Source: JBKEBQ01 sp047973225
Lineage (GTDB): Bacteria; Bacillota_I; Bacilli_A; Erysipelotrichales; Erysipelotrichaceae
Direction: 5' to 3'
Length of the DNA stretch: 8,591 bases
Assembly: GCA_047973225.1 (NCBI GenBank)
Contig: JBKEBQ010000049.1
Coordinates: 1 to 8,591 of the forward strand
In this document: piece by piece, positions 1 through 6,394 of the stretch
Layout: each line of letters begins with the position of its first letter
Numbering within the stretch: position 1 is the first letter of the stretch
Notes under the pieces: model-generated
Told to the model about the DNA's origin: nothing
The model's database searches: none
The model's input: only the letters and a program-made list of their open reading frames with translations
Translations under genes and position numbers: made by a program

Positions 1-112
1 CAATCATAACTTTATTAGCTATTTGTATAAAAAAGATTCACCTACAAAGTCTTCTATAAAATGAAACTTACTTTTGAATTTGAGCAAAAACATGCATGCA
101 TTCAAAAGTTTT
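1..112. other. AT-rich intergenic stretch without a recognisable gene
   Basis: I see no supported gene, RNA or terminator here. A short plus-strand frame starts at the ATG at 61, but it runs straight into the reverse side of the IS256 fragment, has no ribosome binding site, and is not credible as a gene. The stretch is probably more insertion-sequence debris. Confidence 0.4.
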
Positions 113-160
113 TGACATTCCTCTTGCATACATGGCTAATACTTTACACTCAATATCAGA
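113..160 (-). pseudogene. IS256-family transposase fragment (48 bp)
   Basis: Read on the minus strand, this short piece encodes SDIECKVLAMYARGMS. It is the same segment as SDIERKVLAMYARGMS in the IS256-type relic at 6108-6155. By eye the two DNA segments match at 45 of 48 positions, with no gaps. Outside these 48 bases the similarity stops abruptly on both sides. In IS256-family transposases this motif lies just before the catalytic domain. Here it has no start, no catalytic residues and no terminal repeats, so it is a dead remnant. Its orientation is opposite to that of the relic at 5669-6323. Confidence 0.8.
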
Positions 161-257
161 TATGGTGTTAGAATACAAATAGTACAAGACGAAATGAGAA
201 AATCCAAAATAAATAATACGTGATACAATGGACGTATCAACAAAGGAGGATCTCATT

Positions 258-464
258 ATGCAAAACAACACGACAAACAGTTTAAACTGGATGCAGTACA
301 GTATTACCAAACGCACAGTGGTCTCGGTGTTAAGGGATGTGCAAATAACCTTGGTGTGGGCTACAGCACCCTCTCTAAATGGTTGACGGAACATCGCAAA
401 TCCGGTGATATTAGCGTTCGTGGTTCTGGTAATTATGCTTCCGATGAAGAAAAAGAAATTGCAC
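258..464 (+). pseudogene. IS3-family transposase OrfA remnant, frameshifted and 3'-truncated
   Basis: The plus strand encodes a helix-turn-helix protein typical of IS3-family OrfA (the DNA-binding subunit made before the OrfB integrase): KQHDKQFKLDAVQYY, then GVKGCANNLGVGYSTLSKWL, then SDEEKEIA. A strong Shine-Dalgarno (AAAGGAGG, 242-249) precedes the ATG at 258, but that ATG is one base out of frame with the conserved protein. The sequence reads ATGCAAAACAACAC; one extra A in the run at 262-265 would restore M-Q-K-Q-H-D, so a one-base deletion in a homopolymer is the simplest explanation. The frame loses OrfA-like sequence after EIA at about 464, where the rpsI terminator begins. The usual leucine zipper end and all of OrfB are missing. 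This is a dead relic. Confidence 0.75.
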
Positions 465-491
465 AAAAAAAGCCTTTAAATAAAGGCTTTT
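465..491 (-). terminator. Intrinsic terminator of rplM-rpsI
   Basis: On the minus strand an 11-bp perfect stem AAAAGCCTTTA / TAAAGGCTTTT with a 2-nt loop (arms 468-478 and 481-491) is followed by a run of seven T residues (465-471, which overlaps the stem base). It lies 23 bp after the rpsI stop codon. The run of A on the other side gives it some capacity to stop plus-strand transcription too. Confidence 0.92.
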
Positions 492-514
492 CTTTGATTT
501 GATAGTAAATCGAA

Positions 515-916
515 CTATCTCTTAGAGAATTGTGGTGCACGACGCGCTGCTTTAAGTCCGTATTTCTTACGTTCTTTCATACGTGGATCGCGAGTCAAGA
601 ATCCTGCAGCTTTTAATACTGCACGATAATCTACACTAGCTTCTAATAATGCTCTCGATACTCCATGACGCATAGCTCCCGCTTGTCCAGTGTACCCACC
701 ACCTTTTACATTGATCTTAATATCAAATTGACCTAATGTATTTGTTGTTTCAAGTGGTGACCTTACAACCATTCTTAAAGTTTCGTATGGTAAGTATTCA
801 TCTAATGTTTGTCCATTAACTGAAATTTCACCTTTACCCGGAGTCATAAACACACGAGCAACTGAACTTTTTCTACGACCAGTTCCAATATATTGTACTG
901 TTTTCTTTGTTGCCAT
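515..916 (-). CDS. rpsI: 30S ribosomal protein S9
   Basis: Small-subunit ribosomal protein S9 (uS9), whose C-terminal tail reaches the P-site tRNA. The 133 residues are about the usual length (close to 130). Recognisable features are GTGRRKSSVARV near residues 11-22, the central KGGGYTGQAGAMRHG loop, and the basic tail ending KYGLKAARRAPQFSKR, where the final SKR is the invariant terminus that contacts tRNA. The start ATG at 916 has a strong GGAGGAG-type ribosome binding site (about 922-929) that directly abuts the TAG stop of rplM, 11 bp upstream. This is the normal rplM-rpsI pair, so translation is probably coupled. Transcription ends at the hairpin at 465-491. Confidence 0.98.
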   Translation of the reverse strand: MATKKTVQYIGTGRRKSSVARVFMTPGKGEISVNGQTLDEYLPYETLRMVVRSPLETTNTLGQFDIKINVKGGGYTGQAGAMRHGVSRALLEASVDYRAVLKAAGFLTRDPRMKERKKYGLKAARRAPQFSKR

Positions 917-927
917 ATCTACTCCTC

Positions 928-1365
928 CTAACCTTTAAGTTCCATGACTACTGGTTTTTGTGCAGCGTGTGGATGTGCGCTTCCAGTATATATAAATAAA
1001 TGACCACGTTGTACATCTCCAAGTTTCGTATGAGGCAACATACCGTGAATTGCTTTCTCAACCCATTCCACTGTATATCTCTCTTTCATAACTTTTGCAC
1101 TACGTGTTCTTAATCCACCTGGATACATAGAGTGAGAATAATATTTTTTATCCTCCATCTTATTTCCAGTCATAACAATTCCGTTTGCGTTAATCACAAT
1201 AACGAAATCTCCACAATCAACGTTTGGTGTAAATGTAGGTTTATGCTTCCCACGTAATACAGCCGCTACTTCTGTAGCTAAACGTCCCATTGTCTTTCCC
1301 GATCCATCTACTACGTACCAAGTACGTGTAACTTCAGCAGGCTTAATAAATGTTGTTTGGCGCAT
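928..1365 (-). CDS. rplM: 50S ribosomal protein L13
   Basis: Large-subunit assembly protein L13 (uL13). From the chosen start MRQTTFIKPAEV it is 145 residues, the normal family length. Signature stretches are WYVVDGSGKTMGRLA, FTPNVDCGDFVIVINA, KKYYSHSMYPGGLR and the C-terminal GSAHPHAAQKP. An in-frame ATG lies 18 bases upstream (1383), but it would add six non-conserved residues and would put the ribosome binding site AAAGGAAA inside the gene. That site is correctly spaced for the ATG at 1365, so I prefer it. The gene has its own promoter and a structured leader of the L13 type (1381-1417), so it is likely autoregulated by free L13. rpsI follows after 11 bp. Confidence 0.97.
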   Translation of the reverse strand: MRQTTFIKPAEVTRTWYVVDGSGKTMGRLATEVAAVLRGKHKPTFTPNVDCGDFVIVINANGIVMTGNKMEDKKYYSHSMYPGGLRTRSAKVMKERYTVEWVEKAIHGMLPHTKLGDVQRGHLFIYTGSAHPHAAQKPVVMELKG

Positions 1366-1380
1366 TTTTTTATTTCCTTT

Positions 1381-1417
1381 CATTGTAGTTTTCCGGGGCT
1401 ACAATGGCATGGTGCCA
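1381..1417 (-). promoter_or_regulatory. rplM leader: two hairpins resembling the L13 leader
   Basis: The short 5' untranslated RNA folds into two perfect hairpins. The first is TGGCA-CCA-TGCCA (1405-1417). The second has 8-bp arms CATTGTAG / CTACAATG (1399-1406 and 1381-1388) around a C/G/A-rich loop. The second hairpin ends just before the ribosome binding site of rplM. Bacillota carry a conserved L13 leader at this place, through which L13 is thought to repress its own operon. Position and two-stem shape fit, but I cannot score it against the family model here. Confidence 0.65.
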
Positions 1418-1423
1418 TACTCT

Positions 1424-1452
1424 ATAATAAAGCAAAAAAAGTTGAATAGCAA
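1424..1452 (-). promoter_or_regulatory. Sigma-A-type promoter of rplM-rpsI
   Basis: On the minus strand TTGCTA (-35, 1447-1452) and TATTAT (-10, 1424-1429) are separated by exactly 17 bp. Transcription would start around 1415-1418, directly at the leader hairpins. The -35 element lies inside the terminator stem-loop of the upstream PHP gene. Confidence 0.75.
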
Positions 1453-1459
1453 CCTTTTT
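1434..1459 (-). terminator. Intrinsic terminator of the PHP phosphatase gene
   Basis: On the minus strand AAAAGGTTG-CTATT-CAACTTTT forms a stem of about 8-9 bp (one G-T pair), followed by a run of T (seven, 1434-1440). It lies about 20 bp after the stop codon of the PHP gene. The A/T-rich flanks make it look bidirectional. It overlaps the rplM promoter. Confidence 0.8.
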
Positions 1460-1478
1460 CTACATTATTGATACCTGT

Positions 1479-2279
1479 TTAATCCAATACATCAAAATTA
1501 ACAAGTGGAATCTTTTCAACTCTTTCTAATCCCAAAGATGCAATCATTTGTTTTGCTTGATCATAATAGTAATTGCGTTCTAATGCAAAGTTATGGTGTG
1601 CATCAACACCAATGATCACCTTATTACCTACCTTTGAAGCAACCTTCCAAAACTCAGGATGTGGATACTGTGTGACATGATGACGATCATCGTGTTCCGC
1701 ACCAGCCAAATTATACTCTAATGGTATATTCATCTCCTTACACGCTATACACAATTCTTCTGATATTTGTCTTGCATAATCATCAAAATGGCTACGCCCA
1801 CGCATAAATAAATCTGGATGAGCCATATAAGAATATAATCCTGTCTTAAGTGCTTCAATCGCATCATCCTTATATTTTTTTAAATTATCATTATCTTGAC
1901 ATGCATATCCATAATAGCTGCCATATTCGTCGCTTCCATCAAAATGATTCCCGAGAATTATATAATCTAATTTTTTTTCTTTTATCACTGCCTTTAACCA
2001 GTCCATGTATTTAGGAAAATATTCTACTTCTAATCCAATTAAAATATGAATATCTTCTGCATATTTTTCCTTTAATTTCAAAATGCTACGATGATAATCA
2101 TCAAAATCATCAAGGTTCATACGAATATGGGAAACATAAGGGCTTTCATACTTCCATGGTGCATGGTCACTAAAGCCTAATTCTGTGTATCCGCCTTTGA
2201 TTGCACTGACAACATATTCTTCATCACTACCCACCGCATGTTTACAGCGGGTTGTATGCGTGTGATAATTTGTTTTCAT
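1479..2279 (-). CDS. PHP-domain phosphoesterase, histidinol-phosphatase (HisJ/HisK) type
   Basis: Metal-dependent phosphoesterase of the polymerase-and-histidinol-phosphatase (PHP) superfamily. The 266-residue length and motif set match the stand-alone histidinol-phosphatase branch, which removes phosphate from L-histidinol phosphate in histidine synthesis. Visible metal ligands: H6 and H8 in NYHTHTTRCKH, H14, D38-H39 (FSDHA), E84 (GLEVEY), H112 (GNHFDG), H154 (MAHPD), and D226 with H228 (GVDAHH). The start ATG has an AGAGGTG ribosome binding site 4-6 nt upstream and an extended -10 promoter. No other his gene is in view, so the true substrate may be another phosphate ester. It sits between truA and rplM, which are usually adjacent in Bacillota, and is transcribed alone between its own promoter and terminator. 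Confidence 0.88.
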   Translation of the reverse strand: MKTNYHTHTTRCKHAVGSDEEYVVSAIKGGYTELGFSDHAPWKYESPYVSHIRMNLDDFDDYHRSILKLKEKYAEDIHILIGLEVEYFPKYMDWLKAVIKEKKLDYIILGNHFDGSDEYGSYYGYACQDNDNLKKYKDDAIEALKTGLYSYMAHPDLFMRGRSHFDDYARQISEELCIACKEMNIPLEYNLAGAEHDDRHHVTQYPHPEFWKVASKVGNKVIIGVDAHHNFALERNYYYDQAKQMIASLGLERVEKIPLVNFDVLD

Positions 2280-2302
2280 AAAACACCTCTTTTTACTGTC
2301 TC

Positions 2303-2311
2303 ATTATAGCA
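2303..2311 (-). promoter_or_regulatory. Extended -10 promoter of the PHP gene
   Basis: On the minus strand TGC-TATAAT gives a perfect -10 hexamer (2303-2308) with the TGn extension. I see no good -35 at 16-18 bp upstream, which is acceptable for extended -10 promoters. It lies about 24 bp before the start codon. The rest of the 128-bp gap up to truA shows no convincing terminator, so some readthrough from the truA operon is likely. Confidence 0.6.
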
Positions 2312-2407
2312 TATTTAAACGACACTGTTTCTGTGCACACTTGCTTTAAAAGTACGATAAATACTACCAACTACATATATGCATCATTTCTACCCACATA
2401 AAAAACG

Positions 2408-3163
2408 CTAGTCTTTATCATCTCGTGTTTTCTTATATGTTACAGACGTTAGATATAACCCTTGTGGATCTGCCTTATACTGGCAGGCATGTTTGTTTTT
2501 CGCAAGCAACATTGTTTTCACTTCGTCTACTTTCAGTTTATTTTTTCCCACCATAATCAGCGTTTGCACAATCATTCTCACCATATACCGTAAAAAACTA
2601 TTGCCTTCTAAAATGAAGTGGGTACATTGGTTTGTTTGTTGTATATCAAGTCTAGTAATATGCCGAATACGATCTTTCCGATCATCAATTTTAGCAGATG
2701 TAAAACTTGTAAAATCATGCTCTCCAATAAAAAAACAAGCTGCTTCGCGCATTTTATCTACATCTAGTTTAGCCCGCTCAAATGCCATATAGGAACGTAA
2801 AAAAGGATTGTCAACATCACTACTAAGATAAAAATCATAACGTTTCGCACATGCATCAAAGCGCGCATGAAAATGTGCATCAACAAGCTCTACGTGTTGC
2901 ACACGAATATCGCAAGACAATTGTACATTTAAGGCAGTACGCATACTGGCTGCCTCCAAATGCAAAGGAGAATCAAAATGAAAAACCTGTCCTTTTGCAT
3001 GTACTCTTGCATCTGTTCGTCCGCTACCCACAATACGCACTTCTCTATGATGTATGCGGTAAAGAGCCTCTTCAATTTTTTCTTCAATACTGTTTCCTTT
3101 TCGTTGCGTCTGCCATCCATGATAATTACTACCATCATACGCTAGGGTTACTTTGTATCTCAT
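2408..3163 (-). CDS. truA: tRNA pseudouridine(38-40) synthase TruA
   Basis: Converts uridines 38, 39 and 40 of the anticodon arm of tRNAs to pseudouridine. From the start MRYKVTLAYDGSNYHGWQ it is 251 residues, the usual size. Visible features: YDGSNYHGWQ near the N-terminus, the catalytic aspartate D51 in GSGRTDARVHAKGQ, YDFYLSS in the middle, HDFTSFTS, and GNSFLRYMVRMIVQTL near the C-terminus. The start overlaps the ecfT stop as ATGA (3160-3163), which argues for translational coupling. A longer in-frame reading back to 3217 exists, but those residues are the ecfT 3' end in another frame. One oddity: the catalytic loop reads GRTDARVHA where most homologues have GRTDAGVHA. Confidence 0.96.
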   Translation of the reverse strand: MRYKVTLAYDGSNYHGWQTQRKGNSIEEKIEEALYRIHHREVRIVGSGRTDARVHAKGQVFHFDSPLHLEAASMRTALNVQLSCDIRVQHVELVDAHFHARFDACAKRYDFYLSSDVDNPFLRSYMAFERAKLDVDKMREAACFFIGEHDFTSFTSAKIDDRKDRIRHITRLDIQQTNQCTHFILEGNSFLRYMVRMIVQTLIMVGKNKLKVDEVKTMLLAKNKHACQYKADPQGLYLTSVTYKKTRDDKD

Positions 3164-3957
3164 AACAGTGCTATTCCCATCATCATCACCGTAAGAATGA
3201 CACATACGATAAAACATAGGATGTCGTGTACTTTCAGGTGAAGTTGTTTATAACGTGTACGTGGCGCATCAGGATTATATCCACGAGCTTCCATTGCATA
3301 TGCCAAATCTTCAGCTTTTTGTAATGCCGATATAAACAAAGGAACAATCAAGGATGACATGCCTCTGACTTTTTCTATAAATGATCCTTGATTGAAATCT
3401 ACACCACGACTCGCTTGCGCTTTCATAATTCTTTGCGTCTCTTCCAACAATGTTGGGATAAATCGTAACGCAATGGATATCATCATGGCGATAATATGCG
3501 CAGGCACACCAAAACGCTTAAAAGGAGTTAGGATGTCCTCAATCCCCAATGTTAAATCTAACGGTTTTGTGGAAGCTGTAAGAATGGTTGTAATACTGAT
3601 CATTAGTGCCAATCGTACAACAATATATAATGTTTGAAAAATGGCTTGATCATACACAACAAATCCTCCTAAAGAAAATAATTTGTTGCCACTTCGCAAA
3701 GCAAAACAATTGATCACAAGTAAAAAAATCAGCATGAACATCATCGGCTTCATCGTCTTTAAGATATATGTTATGTTTAAATTTGATAAGTGTATACATA
3801 GCAAAATAAAACTTGCTAAAATAGCATAGCCAATCCAACCTACAGGGAAGAAAATAGCAAACATAAGTAAGAAAACGCTTAAAATTTTAATCCTAGGGTC
3901 AATACTGTGAACGAAAGAATTCAGTGGAATATATCTTCCCAATGCAATATTATTCAT
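3160..3957 (-). CDS. ecfT: Energy-coupling factor transporter transmembrane protein EcfT
   Basis: Membrane scaffold of ECF-type importers. It links the two ATPases to interchangeable substrate-binding S-components for vitamins and metals. The 265-residue length is normal. Several hydrophobic membrane helices lie in the first half (about residues 24-55, 70-87 and 108-128), with another at the C-terminus (about 245-264). The cytoplasmic coupling segment carries the two typical Ala/Ser-Arg-Gly signatures, QASRGVD (residues 181-187) and MEARGYNP (222-229), which dock into the ATPases. The start at 3957 lies inside the end of ecfA2 (8-bp overlap) and has a GAGGT ribosome binding site. No S-component is encoded here, as expected for a shared group II module. 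Confidence 0.97.
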   Translation of the reverse strand: MNNIALGRYIPLNSFVHSIDPRIKILSVFLLMFAIFFPVGWIGYAILASFILLCIHLSNLNITYILKTMKPMMFMLIFLLVINCFALRSGNKLFSLGGFVVYDQAIFQTLYIVVRLALMISITTILTASTKPLDLTLGIEDILTPFKRFGVPAHIIAMMISIALRFIPTLLEETQRIMKAQASRGVDFNQGSFIEKVRGMSSLIVPLFISALQKAEDLAYAMEARGYNPDAPRTRYKQLHLKVHDILCFIVCVILTVMMMGIALL

Positions 3958-4807
3958 GAGACAATACCTCTAGTGCATCTTGAATAATATCTTCGATATG
4001 ATAGCTGTTTGCTTGAATATCAATTCCTTTTTCTATAAATGCATATTTTAACTGCATTGCTTTTGGCAATGTAATGTGCAAGCGATCTAGTACTTTTTTA
4101 TTTTGAAAAAAATGCAATGTTTCATCTTCCAATAATACCTTTCCGTCTTCCAAAACAACAACATAATCGCAATACTTATACACATGTTCCATATCGTGTG
4201 TAACCATAATGATGGTTTTGTTTTCTTCTCTTTGCAGCTTGATAAACAACTCCATCATTTCTTTAGCTCCTTGTGGATCCAGTCCTGCTGTAGGCTCATC
4301 TAAAACTAAAATATCTGGATCCAAAGCCAAAATACCGGCAATTGCAACACGTCGCTTTTGCCCACCTGAAAGTTCAAAAGGACTTTTACCAAGATAGCTT
4401 TCATCAAGTCCCACCTGTAACAATGCTCGCTTTGCAAGTTGTAATGCCGCTTCTTCACTTACACCAAAATTTTTTGGCCCGAAAGCAACATCTTTTACCA
4501 CACTTTCTTCAAATAATTGGTATTCTGGAAACTGAAAAACCAATCCTACTTTTTTTCGTAATTGTTTCAGGTCCTTTACCTTTTTGTCATTACCAATACG
4601 ATAGTCGTCAACAATAACGGTTCCACTACTCGCAAGCAGCAATGCATTTAAATGCTGCACCAAGGTAGTTTTCCCACTTCCCGTATGCCCAATGATAGCT
4701 GTGAAACGGTGTTTCTTTATTTCAATACTAACATCTTTTAAGGCGGGGTATGCAATGGCGGATGCTGCATCATACAAGTGACTCACTTTTTGAAATTTAA
4801 TTGACAT
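3950..4807 (-). CDS. ecfA2: Energy-coupling factor transporter ATPase EcfA2
   Basis: One of the two cytoplasmic ABC ATPases of the ECF module; it pairs with EcfA1 on EcfT. In the 285 residues I see Walker A GHTGSGKT (40-47), the Q-loop in FQFPEYQLFE (Q92), the ABC signature LSGGQ (146-150), Walker B ILVLDE (166-171), the D-loop GLDP and the switch histidine in THD (H204). FQFPEYQLF rather than FQNPDNQ distinguishes EcfA2 from EcfA1. A C-terminal extension of about 60 residues follows the ATPase core, as usual in this family. The ribosome binding site GGTGG lies 7 nt before the ATG, inside ecfA1; the two genes overlap by 25 bp. Confidence 0.97.
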   Translation of the reverse strand: MSIKFQKVSHLYDAASAIAYPALKDVSIEIKKHRFTAIIGHTGSGKTTLVQHLNALLLASSGTVIVDDYRIGNDKKVKDLKQLRKKVGLVFQFPEYQLFEESVVKDVAFGPKNFGVSEEAALQLAKRALLQVGLDESYLGKSPFELSGGQKRRVAIAGILALDPDILVLDEPTAGLDPQGAKEMMELFIKLQREENKTIIMVTHDMEHVYKYCDYVVVLEDGKVLLEDETLHFFQNKKVLDRLHITLPKAMQLKYAFIEKGIDIQANSYHIEDIIQDALEVLSHE

Positions 4808-5610
4808 AAAGCATCCACCATCCCTTCAATTGTTGTTTGTTGCATGATGGAAATTCCATGCTTTTTCAATACATAATTTACTTGATACACGAAAGGAACT
4901 TCCAATTGTAAACTTAGCAGTTGTTGTCGATCTTTCAATATCTCTTCTGGTGTTCCATCCATTTTCACTTCACCCTTGTCTAAAACAATCACATGATCGC
5001 TCTTCAATACTTCTTCCATATCATGTGTGATAGAAATAATCGTCACACCATTTTTTTTATTTAATTCACTCACCAAATCATTGATTTCTTTTTTCCCTTG
5101 GGGATCTAGCATACTAGTTGCCTCGTCTAAGATAATCACATCCAAACCAAGAGCCAAAATACCAGCAATCGCGACACGTTGTTTTTGACCACCGGACAAG
5201 CGTGTTGGCTCTTTATCTAAATACTCTAACATGCCCACTCGCTTTGCATAACAATGAATGATATCCGCCATTTTATCCGTATTCACTTGTTTGTTTTCTA
5301 GTCCAAAAGCAATATCATCTGCTACAGTTGAACCAATAAATTGATTATCAGGATTTTGAAAAACAACTCCAATATGATTACGAATAGCATATACATTTTT
5401 TTCATTTACTTGCATCCCCGCAACTTGTATATTGCCACTTTCCGCTTCTATCAAGCCAATCAATAATTTTGCAATCGTACTCTTCCCACTGCCATTGTGT
5501 CCAATAATACTTGTGTAACTTCCTCTTTTGACATTAAAAGATATATCTCTTAATGTAGATATATTTTCTGTATATGAAAAATTTAAATCTTCTACTTTTA
5601 TAATTTCCAC
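4783..5610 (-). CDS. ecfA1: Energy-coupling factor transporter ATPase EcfA1
   Basis: Partner ATPase of EcfA2, first gene of the ecfA1-ecfA2-ecfT-truA operon. With the start used here it has 275 residues. Motifs: Walker A GHNGSGKS (37-44), Q-loop FQNPDNQF (Q85), signature LSGGQ (138-142), Walker B VIILDE (158-163) and H-loop THD (H196). The D-loop region reads ATSMLDP, the EcfA1 pattern, instead of PTAGLDP as in EcfA2. Two GTG codons can start it, at 5616 or 5610. The GAGG at 5619-5622 is only 2 nt from the first but 8 nt from the second, so I chose 5610; the alternative adds two residues. The promoter lies directly upstream, next to an IS256 relic. Confidence 0.96.
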   Translation of the reverse strand: MEIIKVEDLNFSYTENISTLRDISFNVKRGSYTSIIGHNGSGKSTIAKLLIGLIEAESGNIQVAGMQVNEKNVYAIRNHIGVVFQNPDNQFIGSTVADDIAFGLENKQVNTDKMADIIHCYAKRVGMLEYLDKEPTRLSGGQKQRVAIAGILALGLDVIILDEATSMLDPQGKKEINDLVSELNKKNGVTIISITHDMEEVLKSDHVIVLDKGEVKMDGTPEEILKDRQQLLSLQLEVPFVYQVNYVLKKHGISIMQQTTIEGMVDALCQLNFKK

Positions 5611-5633
5611 AGGCACTACCTCAAAGTGTTTCT

Positions 5634-5663
5634 ATTATACTATTTTTATCCCATTTTACGCAA
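5634..5663 (-). promoter_or_regulatory. Sigma-A-type promoter of the ecfA1 operon
   Basis: On the minus strand TTGCGT (-35, 5658-5663) and TATAAT (-10, 5634-5639) are 18 bp apart, with a transcription start expected near 5627. This leaves a very short untranslated leader before the GAGG ribosome binding site. The -35 lies in an inverted repeat shared with the start region of the neighbouring IS256 relic. Confidence 0.7.
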
Positions 5664-5753
5664 CTTAAAAAAGTGTCCTAAAACACGGGAGTGTAAAATA
5701 AACTGCGTAAGTAGAGAGCGTACGGCTCTACCTACATGGTTTTTAAGTTGTGT
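5658..5753. repeat. 14-bp imperfect inverted repeat around the IS256 left end
   Basis: ACGCAACTTAAAAA (5658-5671) and TTTTTAAGTTGTGT (5740-5753) are inverted copies with one mismatch. The similarity loosely continues beyond them, with a GATAAAA-type stretch in both (one toward the ecf -10, one toward the IS transposase start). Between the arms lie the IS left end and a small hairpin GTAGAG / CTCTAC (5711-5716 and 5726-5731). Confidence 0.6.
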
Positions 5754-6323
5754 ATGATAAAATAAATGAAAGAGGTAAAGATAATGACAAAAATAAAGAG
5801 AGACCCAAAAGCAGTAGCACTAGCACAACAAATTATTAAAGAATATAATCCTAAAAATGTACAAGACATGAATGGCGCTTTAAAAAATCTATTTGGACCG
5901 ATGTTTGAAACGATGTTGCAAGGCGAGATGGAACATCATTTAGGTTAGGAATCAAACAACAAGGATTTTAAAGAAAATGAAAATCGCCGAAATGGTTATG
6001 GTAGAAAATCTTTACGCACCACCCAAGGGAATGTAGAAATTAAAGTACCACGAGATCGTGATGCAAGTTTTGAACCAATACTCGTGGAGAAAAGAGAAAA
6101 AGATGTGTCAGATATTGAGCGCAAAGTATTAGCCATGTATGCAAGAGGAATGTCACAAAGAGATATCTCAGAGTGGTTGAACTGAACGACAAATGGAATG
6201 ATGGACATATCAGGGATTGGTCAATGGTTATGAATCAGCTTCTCATCAGTCCTAAATTTGAAAAAAGCGTGCATCAGTTCATCAATGCGGATTAATTACT
6301 TACACACTTTTCTTGACAAACCC
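5669..6323 (+). mobile_element. Internally deleted, non-autonomous IS256-family element
   Basis: About 655 bp holding both ends and both extremities of an IS256-type transposase gene but not its middle. The right end, read inward, is TTTGTCAAGAAAAGTGTGTA; the left end reads GTGTCCTAAAACACGGGAG followed by TGTAAAATAA. They share TGTC...AAAA...GTGT.TAA with spacing differences, which is the general form of IS256-family ends. I saw no 8-9 bp target duplication, so the exact borders are approximate. Full elements of this family are roughly 1.3 kb, so about half is missing. It could only be moved by a transposase acting in trans. Confidence 0.75.
5784..6295 (+). pseudogene. IS256-family transposase, nonsense-mutated and internally deleted
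   Basis: The start MTKIKRDPKAVALAQQ has a GAGGT ribosome binding site. The frame reads through the N-terminal block (NGALKNLFGPMFETMLQGEM, then EHHLG) to a TAG at 5946-5948, where family members usually have a tyrosine. The same frame continues with ESNNKDFKENENRRNGYGRK, TTQGNVEIKVPRDRDASFEP, and SDIERKVLAMYARGMSQRDI. After RDIS (about 6170) it jumps to another frame encoding LNDKWNDGHIRDWSMVMNQL and SPKFEKSVHQFINAD, the usual C-terminus, ending with TAA at 6293-6295. Roughly 230 residues are missing, among them the whole DDE catalytic core. It therefore has one stop mutation plus a frame-changing deletion and cannot be active. Confidence 0.88.
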
Positions 6324-6394
6324 GATTGCTCACTCTATTTCTTTTCACAATTCTAACTAAAATAATTTTTATGTTTAATTAATTTAAATGATTA

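Noticed and set aside
68..466. A long minus-strand frame of 132 codons at the left end
   Set aside because: It runs antisense to the IS3 OrfA remnant and then into the IS256 fragment, has no ribosome binding site, and only its last part (the IS256 segment) is protein-like.
2493..3165. Plus-strand frames opposite truA
   Set aside because: They are antisense to a certain gene, have no ribosome binding sites, and their translations are low-complexity and hydrophobic.
5996..6208. Minus-strand frame of 70 codons inside the IS256 relic
   Set aside because: It is the antisense of the recognisable transposase sequence on the plus strand.
5660..6332. Target-site duplication around the IS256 relic
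   Set aside because: The 8-9 bases next to the estimated borders (CAACTTAA on the left, GATTGCTC on the right) do not match.
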